64,000 nucleotides of DNA, from assembly GCA_030770425.1 (NCBI GenBank), contig JASJFT010000111.1, positions 62,001 through 126,000 of the forward strand, read 5' to 3'. The DNA comes from Darksidea phi. Lineage: Eukaryota > Ascomycota > Dothideomycetes > Pleosporales > Lentitheciaceae. The notes beneath the pieces are model-generated. The model searched no databases and was not told the DNA's origin. It saw only the letters and a list, made by a program, of their open reading frames with translations. Shown one piece after another: positions 56,641 through 64,000 of the stretch (position 1 is its first letter; the number at the start of each line of letters is the position of its first letter). A program made the translations under genes and the position numbers.

Positions 56641-57575
56641 CTTGAGAATTAAAGCGCCTTTCGCGCTTGTCCTCTTAGACGCTCAATCTGCTGAGGAGAG
56701 AGAAGGTTTGAGCGGGCCCTGCAAAGTGAGGGTCGCGGCTCGAAAGCAAGTAGGTGGTCGACGTGTGGTGGTTGACGTTGAGGTAAAACGTAGCGCCTGA
56801 GGTACGGGGAAATTTCGTTTGTGGAGAGCGAAATGATTCGCTTAGTCAAGCACGATGCGGCCTGTGCGCAGCAAGCCTCTCTGACGTTTGCTTCAAAAAC
56901 CTCTCCTTGGAGCCCTGGGAATATTCACTTTCTACTCTAAAAAATGCGCCGAGTATCTTTGCATGCTATCGTTGCTGACCTCGGAATCATGGAGTTTCAG
57001 CGAATTCTGGTCGGTGCACGTCCACATGTGAGGCACAGGGCAAGAGCCAAGGCATATGACGTCTGACGACCTACAACATCGAGAGCTCCTAGCAGAGGAA
57101 ACGTCTTGGAGATGCCGTCGAGCGTATCGATGTGAAATGCGTATCATGGTGAGAATGCAGGATACATCCAACTTCACATGAAATTGGGTCGGTTCAAATT
57201 AAGGTATTTACAAGGCCGACGCTGGGTCTCGACTCGATGGAGAGCAGCATTGCCACCAATATAAAACAGTGGAACCGTGACTACCAGTAGCCACACCTCG
57301 GTAGCAATCAATGGATGCCTCCCTTTCGTTTCCTTTCATTCGTCCTTTCGTGACGGCACCATGAAAACAGTAACTTTTTGAAAATGCCACCCATTGGTAT
57401 CGCATTCGGATGGAGCAATGCCCATCCGAAACTCAAAACGCCGGGGTCGTGACCATTATCGTGTCAACGTCTCAAATGCCCTAGCGCCCGCTGTACAACA
57501 ACATGAAACAAATAGCCTAACCGGTCAAAAATATATAAGTCATATTCTTTTTCACCCTCTTATACATCCCATTAG
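56641..57575. other. Stm1-like gene promoter and bZIP 3' flank
   Basis: No gene is supported; short ORFs only. Confidence 0.45.
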
Positions 57576-59070
57576 TTATCTTGATTCGTACATGGTCGGA
57601 AAGTGCATGCTAGCAGACAGCCCGAATGGGTCTGCGTCGAGCATCGGATCGTATGGGTCGAAGAGGTGGTTCATTCCGTTGAACACATTGCCTCCGTCGT
57701 TTGGTGCCAGCGCGGCGGGGCTTGTGAAGGGCGGGTTCTGCGCACGTGGCATCGGCGGCTGCATACTCTGTGACTGCATCGCGTTCGTCGGGAAGTTTTG
57801 GTGTTGTGGGTACGGACCAGGCCCAGCGGACTGGTCGCTTGGGTCTTCTTGGTCGAGCATATCGGCTTGCTCTTCATACTCCTGCTCTGTGTCACGAAAT
57901 CAGCCTAGGATTACAAAGCTCTATACCTAAGGGACGGGGAGGGGGAAAGAACGGGACAGCTTGCCGAGCTGGGACATGTGGTCCGTGTATGGAGTCGAAA
58001 AGTAGGACGTGGGACCGCCGCTGGTGCTGCTCTGAGTCATCACGCTCGCCCCGCTGCCTACAGTAGATGCGCTCGAAATGCCATTTGAGGGCGGTTGGTT
58101 TGTGATCAACGACGGTCGCTGCGGACCCAGCATGGGGGTAAAGTTCGCCCTAGGGGGCTGAGGCCGCAAGTGTTGCTGCTGTGGGGGGATGGGCCCAAAG
58201 TTGGGAGACACAGAAGTGCCCTGGGGCATGAAGTTGGGCGAGCGCGTCGCCGTGGTGGAGGGAGAAGAGAGGTGTGAGCCGGGCGTGGGCTGCGACAGCG
58301 GTGAACGGTTGGGGACTGCTCCGTCAGGCTGGATCATGGGCAAACCATGCGGACCTTCGGCCTTGGGCGCAGCTCCCAGCGACCGGCGTTGCTGCTGTCT
58401 ATTCATCACGGCGCGCTGCTGGAGCGGCGGCTGGTTCGGGGACGTGGTCGCCGAGGCCGGGGCGCGTGTCGGCCCCAGGCTGGGACTGCCAGTCTTCGCG
58501 CGCAGCTCAGCCTGGACGTCGATGCCTGTCGCCATGCGTCAGCGCAGAGACCTTATGGGTGGTGTTGGTGTCGGCGCCGTTACCTTTCTCCAGCAAGATC
58601 CTCTCGAGCAGAGAGTTCTTGTACCGGAGCATAAGACACTCGTCGGCGGCATTGCGGTGGCTGTTCTGCAGGTTCTGCAGCGTCTCCTCGTGGTGCTTGA
58701 TGGTGCTCTCGAGCTGCTTGATGTACTCGGTGCGGCGCTCGCGGAAGGCGGCTTGTGCCTGGCGGTTGCGCTGCTTGCGCTCTTCCGAAGTAGCGTAGAG
58801 CTTACGGCGCCTGGTTAGTTCTATCTTGGACATGGTGATGGACGGTGCGACTACGGCCGTCATGGCGGCGGGGGAGGGGCAATTGGGAGAGGAGCTCACT
58901 GGCTTGCGGCCGCCCTTGCGCTTCTGCTGCTGCTGCGGGTTGTCCTGGGTATAAGCCGCGGGCTCGGGCTCGGGCGAGGAGGCGATGGACGACGTCGAGC
59001 CGTCGCGAGAAGGCTCCTCGGTCTTGCCCACGGCGGCCGTCATATCTATTACGCTACCGCTATCCGGCAT
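57576..59070 (-). CDS. Yap-like bZIP transcription factor
   Basis: A nuclear DNA-binding regulator. Three exons (59070-58584, 58525-57965, 57886-57576) give 452 residues from MPDSG at 59070; the frame stays open upstream to 59400 and an inner ATG at 59043 exists, so the N-terminus is uncertain. The basic region NRQAQAAFRER (about residues 102-112) fits the N-x2-AQ-x2-FR signature of the Yap/Pap1 group, followed by a leucine zipper (YIKQLESTIKHHEETLQNLQ). The rest is Ser/Pro/Gln-rich, typical of activation regions, with a charged EYEEQADMLDQED stretch and an Asp/Pro-rich C-terminus. Intron 1 (58526-58583) is GTAACG...ACAG; intron 2 (57887-57964) needs a GC donor to keep the frame. Target genes unknown; no Cys-rich redox domain is visible. 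Confidence 0.88.
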
Positions 59071-59480
59071 GAGCAGGCAGGTGCCCCTCGGAACGATGGA
59101 GGGGCACAGAGCGCCAAGCGGGGAGACAGACGCGACAGCGCTCGACGAGACGGCCGAAAGCGTGCGGCGGCAGGCTAAGCGCGCGCTGGAGGGCAGCCGG
59201 AGCGTCGGGACGGTGCTCGTCTGCGAGGGTGTAGGGCTGGCCGAGAATGGCTGGTAATGTCTGATAACGAGGGGAGCAGCGGGTGCTGTGTGTGGTTGCG
59301 CAGTAGTTGCGAAATGTAATGAATTCGCTAATAATAACGGAGGAACTGGTCGGAGGGGCGGCGACCTGGGAGATTTCAAAGGCGGGCGGGACCACGGCAC
59401 GCGTCACGGGCGAGAGTGCGCTGGCTGGGCGTGCTGGGCCTGGCAGCGTCAAGGGCGAGCCGTCGCCCGCGAGGCACGGC

Positions 59481-59528
59481 GGCGGGCAGACAGGCGGGCA
59501 GACAGGCGGGCAGACAGGCGGGCAGACA
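59481..59528. repeat. 12-bp minisatellite, four perfect units
   Basis: The unit GGCGGGCAGACA occurs four times without error, followed by degenerate GGCA units to about 59552. It lies in the divergent bZIP/arrestin promoter region and is likely to vary in copy number between strains. Confidence 0.9.
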
Positions 59529-60528
59529 GGCGGGCGGGCAGGCAGGCAGGCAAATGGGAGGCGGCCGTTCTCGCGCGCACTCGACGGCGCTGTTCAGAGT
59601 TTTCCCACGACGAGCGCAGGCTGCATCGTTGGGGACGCCGAACAGGGCACGTCGAGGCGAGCACCAGCGGAGACCCCGGCCACCGGCTGGATCGCTTTGC
59701 CGCAACGGGCAAGGCGCCGCGCTAGCTCCCGCGCCGTCAGAATACTTTATCTGCCTTCTCCGGCTTCTCCATGGAAAACGCCTCGTGGTGGCCGACGTCT
59801 CTGGTATAACCACACGGTGACGGCATCCCGCTCTCAGCTCCCAGCTCCCAGCTCTCGCGCCCTCGCTCTCGCGCCCTCGCTCTCTCACTCTCTCCCGACT
59901 GCAGGCTGCGGTCTCCGAACTGTGCAGTCCCCAGCGGGGCGGTCCCCAACGGGGCGGCCTCGAACCATGCCCTCCAGCCCTCGGGAGACCAACACGCGCC
60001 AGAGCCCAAACAAGCAAGCCGACGTCGGCGACGCCCGCGACCCGGGGCCACGCGCAGGGGGACGGGGACCAGCGCGATGAAGTCACTGGCTTGAGGGACG
60101 GCCTGCGTAAGGCTGGCCGTGCAGCGAGAGGCGACGTCCGATCTGATAGGGATAACGACGCGGGAGCCTTCTCTGGATCCACGAGGCGATGCGATGCGGG
60201 GCGCGAGTGCGAGTGCGCTGCCATGTTCGCTAGCACCGCACTGTCGGGTCGGCGCTATCGTCGATCTGGACTGCCTTGCACGTCACCTGAGCCGCCAGAC
60301 TCGAACTAGCCTCGTTTGGCGTAGCAGGGAAGATGGGATATGCATGTCTATTCTTCTGCATATCGGTCTGCATGCTCTGCACATCGCGAGCGAGCTCACG
60401 CAGCTTCAGGCCGTTGAGAGAATCACGATGCAGTGGTGGGAGAGGGTTGGGCATGCTATGCTTCTTTCGCCGTAGAAACTGTTCCCGTTATGAGTGTCTG
60501 CTAGCAGAACAGCATGGACAGTAGTCCG

Positions 60529-60774
60529 TCACAAGTCCCAGAGCGCCCAACTCCTCATAGACCAATTCGAGCTTCGTTGCCATTCCTGCGGTCCTCCAAG
60601 ATCTCGTGGAAAGCACGCTGGCTCATCGGCGCTTTCCATCCGCACCAGATGCGCCGCCAGCCTCAACACCGCGCGCAGCCTTCGCTGGAACAGCATGCGA
60701 CCCTCAATCGACTCACCCTGAATATCGAGCATCGACATAGTCTCACATGACTTTCCCACTGTTTCCGGCAACAT
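60529..60774 (-). CDS. Possible small uncharacterised ORF
   Basis: An 82-codon frame with a plausible, non-repetitive amino-acid make-up (Leu/Arg/Glu-rich, helical looking, MLPETVGKSCETMSMLDIQ at its start). It starts divergently about 120 bp from the arrestin gene. A second frame after 60590 also looks protein-like (MATKLELVYEELGAL), hinting at an intron or a shifted exon that I cannot place. No family is recognised. It may be a chance ORF in the arrestin promoter. Confidence 0.22.
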   Translation of the reverse strand: MLPETVGKSCETMSMLDIQGESIEGRMLFQRRLRAVLRLAAHLVRMESADEPACFPRDLGGPQEWQRSSNWSMRSWALWDL

Positions 60775-60895
60775 CAGATCCCGTATAATCACTCGGTCAG
60801 CATCTAATCGCTACTCGTCAGCTACCTGCCCATCCCGTTCCTCCCGGCATCCGTCCGCCCTCACTCGCCGCCAATTCGGGCCAGCAGCTGACGGT

Positions 60896-63621
60896 ATGCC
60901 ACTGACCTTGTCCGATATCGCGGGTCGGATGCTGAAGGGATCAGGTCAGCCGCAGCCACCTGGTAAAGGTCCTCCATCTGACGTCGGTCCCTCGTCCGAG
61001 GCGGCCGGCTGTGGAGGCATGGTGGGCAACTCGTTTGGCGAACCTAGAGCACTTTCCGCCCACATCTCCTCGTGGGCGAAGACGCGCCCGCTGTCAGACA
61101 TTCGCGAACTCACCGAGCCAAGTCTGGCCGACACGATACCGCGAAAGCTTCTCCAGGACGGCAATCTCCCTCGCAGCACGTCGCGCTCGGAACTCTCCCG
61201 GAAACCGTCAGTCGCATCGAGGCGTCCCAGTGTCGACACGCGCTTTGCAGAGAATAGAGAGCCTGATAGGAAAGCTAGCATCGATAGCAATGGCGCTAGA
61301 TCAGCGCACCGGGGACGGCCCGCTAGCAGAACACCATCACCACCAAGTCCCGCAGACTTAACCATTTCCAGCATATACAGCATTCCTCCTGGGAGCATCC
61401 CGCCTCGTTCATCGTCCCGTGTTCGGGCGCGCAGTGCTTCGCAGACACGGCAGCCTCCTTCGGTACCGCCAATATCCATCACACAGCGAGTGCCGGTGCC
61501 CCCGTCGCTGAACACCGTTCCTACTCTCCCGCCACCTCCACCCCGCGGCGCCGGTAATACCATCCCACGGCGCGGACAGTCGCAATCGCCTTTACGTCAA
61601 GTCGCGGCCCGGCTCGATCCTATATCTCATGATACCCACCGACGCATACCTTCTCGGACATTCATAAGAGAACCTCTCTCAGCAGAGCTGTTGGAGTTTC
61701 CTACACATCGGCATCCGCGAGTCCATCTAGGGCTAGATCTATCCGCAAGCATATTCGTGGGAGGAGGCTCAATTGAAGGCACTGTCCAAATCAACATCGA
61801 CGATGCCGAGCGGATACGTCACAGGAAAACGCTAGCCATTGCGCGGATATCCATCGATCTTCTCGGGTTGGAGGAGATGACGGGGAACAGACGCTCCGTG
61901 TTTCTTAATCTGGCCACGGAATTGATCGACGAGGGCAATCCGCCACCACACAACATGGTCGACAGCCAGCAACAGATAGGGCACGATGATCCGTTTTGGC
62001 ATTTGATGCCCTCCATCAGCAATCTCCCCTTCGTGATGAGCCTGCCGCTAAACGTTGGTCCACCGCCATTCCAATCAAAGACCGCAAGGATACGATACGT
62101 CCTATGTGTCTCGCTGCTCATTCGGGACCAAGGAAAGCAATACATTGTGAGAGCGTCAGAAGATATCTCGGTGCTGTCTGTATACGATCGTAGGAGAACT
62201 CCTTCCCGTTTGCTAACTTTACTAACAAATACCCAGCTGAAAAGGCACTCATGTCACTACCCAGCCCTCTCACCGCGTCTGACGAATGGCTGAAACCTCG
62301 CGATGCTACCGTCGAAGTCGTTCGGGTCACGGCAGGTCTGCACAGGCAGGTCTGGGTCAGTGGAACGAGCATCTATGTCGATGTTCATGTTGCCAATAAT
62401 AGTCGCAAAACGATCAAGAAGATCGAGCTTCAGTTGGAACGAGACATTCTTTGTTACAAACACGTTTGTTCCAGGACTTTTCCTCGGCGCTTGATGATGC
62501 TGACCCAGCTACTTCTCAGGCTGCTGCCTCCACTATGGAAAAATCGGCGAGTCAGGCACGAATATTCGACAGCAACGAACGATCCATACTCAGCAAAGCC
62601 ATTACCAAGCAAGGAACGGCAGGTTGGCACGGCGTGCCCGCTCACCACACCCATATCCGTACTTGCGATCTAGAGGTTCCTCGCGGCCACGCTACGGTAA
62701 AGTGCGGTATGTTGACTTTTCCGTCTGTAGAATGATAGCATGGCTGAAGGGCCTAGGGAAATATTTTGAAGTTCGATATTTCCTAAACGTTATTGTCGGC
62801 AGCTCCCATACGTCAGTTGCCCTCCACCCACTCATCAATCGAGACTAATCCCTCCAGTAAGCTCGTTTCGGTGCAGCTACCAATCGTGCTCATACACATG
62901 GTGCGTCTCTTCTCTTCCACAGCCTGTATTCCACCCCAACTAATGCAAGCCATAGAATTCTCTAGACGTGGTTCCAAACTCTGTCGCCCAAGTGGCTGCC
63001 GCCATCGAAGAAAAACGCACGGCGCATACCTACCAGCGAGGTCATTCGCCACCACGGCTAGGTCGTCGTTCCTCGCGTTCCGTTCAAGGCCGCGCCTTCG
63101 CTGCGCCCCGTATGCAGTCGCTCGATCGAATGCGGGCCCAAGCCGAAGACTTGCAGGACCTGGGACAGGTGCTGGATCAAAGTCCCCGGAAATATAGCCT
63201 GCGGCGGGTAAACTCAAACTGGGATTACCACACTCCGCCCAGCAACCGCAAAGGTAAAATTCTCGGCGATGGTGACGTTGCCGATCTGCAGAACCGCCTC
63301 CGGAGAGTCCGCTCAAACGAGACCATTGGCTCCAAGGCAACCACTATGAATAGGGGAAACTCGATGAAATCTAGAAGAGGCTGTGGTTCCTCTCTGGGTT
63401 TCCGAGAAGCCGAGGTCCGAGACGATATCGAGCTTGGAGGGTTGGGGCTGTCGGGCGAGACCCCGTTCAAGCAACGCCTTGAGCGCAGTCGTGAGAGACA
63501 GTATAGGTTTCCGAAGAAGAGAAGTGTGGAGAGGTGGAAGGGGGTGGCTAATGCGGGAGTCGGATGGTTGAAAGGGAATGGTGGAGGCAAGGATGAGAGG
63601 GAGCGGGATGGGTGGATTTGA
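60896..63621 (+). CDS. Arrestin-domain protein (trafficking adaptor)
   Basis: Alpha-arrestin-like adaptors guide Rsp5-type ubiquitin ligases to plasma-membrane transporters. Six exons give 823 residues: 60896-62189, 62237-62463, 62520-62706, 62757-62811, 62858-62900 and 62956-63621. The five introns are 46-56 nt, with donors GTAGGA, GTTTGT, GTATGT, GTCAGT and GTGCGT. Residues 1-255 are a disordered Ser/Pro/Arg-rich region. The arrestin N-lobe starts near RVHLGLDLSASIFVGGGSIEG, with the C-lobe in VWVSGTSIYVDVHVANNSRKTIKKIELQLE and GKYFEVRYFLNVIVGSSHTKLVSVQLPIVLIHMNSLD, both only intact after splicing. The C-terminus is basic and Ser/Arg-rich with many potential phosphosites. No PPxY ligase-binding motif is obvious, so direct Rsp5 recruitment is uncertain. 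Confidence 0.88.
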
Positions 63622-64000
63622 TACCCTTTTTTTCTTGATCGATGGCGCTTTCGAGGAAGCACTACGATTCTCGTTTCCTTTGTACGTCCTTCTACCGTTA
63701 CATATCGGCCTCTGGCCGATTGACTTCTTCTCTTTTGGTTACGAGATGGGTTGGAGTATTTTTATCGTGGGAGTTGTATAGCAGTGGCGGAATTGAAGAC
63801 CTTCTATCCTTCACTCACCACTGACGTTCTGAAGTGACGGTATTGACTTCCCCTTCTCTCATCCGCCGGAACGAACTTTGACGATGGAGCGAAAGGCTAC
63901 TCCGCGAAAGTGCTCTGCGTACCAATGCCTTACCAATACATCGGCTTAGCGCGAGTGAATCGAAGAGAACAAGTGTGTGCAGTTCAGCGGATTCGATATC
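63622..64000. other. Arrestin 3' flank to window edge
   Basis: Pyrimidine-rich with a short hydrophobic ORF near 63642-63781 that has no coding support. Nothing else is recognised. Confidence 0.45.

Larger units (their letters stand above)
59071..60895. other. GC-rich divergent intergenic region with minisatellite
   Basis: About 1.8 kb between the bZIP gene (-) and the arrestin gene (+). It contains a 12-bp minisatellite (59481-59528), a CTC/CCCAGCT-rich tract near 59830-59900 and GCGGGGCGGT-type short repetitions near 59930-59960. Open frames here are composition-driven. A small minus-strand ORF (60529-60774) is listed separately. Confidence 0.55.

Noticed and set aside
59307..60236. Long ORFs on both strands in the bZIP/arrestin spacer
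   Set aside because: Driven by GC-rich minisatellite and CTC tracts; repetitive peptides with no family features.

Overview
The window is nuclear DNA of a filamentous ascomycete (Pezizomycotina). Most genes carry one to seven short introns of about 46-106 nt, with GTAAGT-like donors, CTAAC/CTGAC branch sites and YAG acceptors. The families present (HET-domain proteins, a fungal rhodopsin-like membrane protein, an ascomycete laccase, RBR E3 ligases, a YAT-type permease) are typical of this group. A dothideomycete is my best guess, but this is inference. I see no bacterial operons, rRNA, CRISPR or convincing tRNA. Exon-intron structures were worked out by hand from reading frames, splice sites and family conservation; the summed exon lengths come out as whole codons in every spliced gene I call intact.

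Layout. 0-7 kb: an edge-truncated gene, two weak small ORFs, an amino-acid permease (-), a Ty1/copia-derived beta-barrel protein (-), and divergently from it an SDR oxidoreductase (+). 7.9-24 kb looks accessory: a frameshifted HET gene (-), a laccase (-), an RBR ubiquitin ligase (+), a decayed tandem copy of that ligase interrupted by a poly-G/N assembly gap, an intact HET gene (-) and an HSL-type esterase (-). 24.9-29 kb: a fungal rhodopsin-like membrane protein (-) and an archaemetzincin (-). 29.7-32.2 kb: an intronless 842-residue secreted modular cysteine protein (-), the most novel object here. 33.7-35.5 kb: a coiled-coil/BTB-like protein (+), then a 3 kb gene desert.

38.4-63.6 kb looks like core genome: phosphoserine phosphatase (-) divergent from a second SDR (+); a sterol glucosyltransferase with a VPS13-like tail (+); pyruvate decarboxylase (-), catechol 1,2-dioxygenase (-) and a conserved glycine-rich protein (-) in tandem; a third RBR ligase with a myristoylation signal (+); an Stm1/HABP4 ribosome-associated RNA-binding protein (-); a Yap-like bZIP factor (-); and an arrestin-domain trafficking adaptor (+).

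The main themes are ubiquitin/trafficking functions (three RBR genes or remnants, and an arrestin that could act with a ubiquitin ligase on plasma-membrane transporters such as the permease), non-self recognition (two HET genes, one broken), and amino-acid and aromatic metabolism. Notable gene structure includes 18-, 19- and 21-nt exons and two apparent GC-AG introns. The best candidate for an undescribed system is the secreted protein at 29.7-32.2 kb. It has seven C...W-x5-C...C...C modules, one with a paired loss of two cysteines, followed by duplicated Gly-heptad helices and duplicated cysteine knots.
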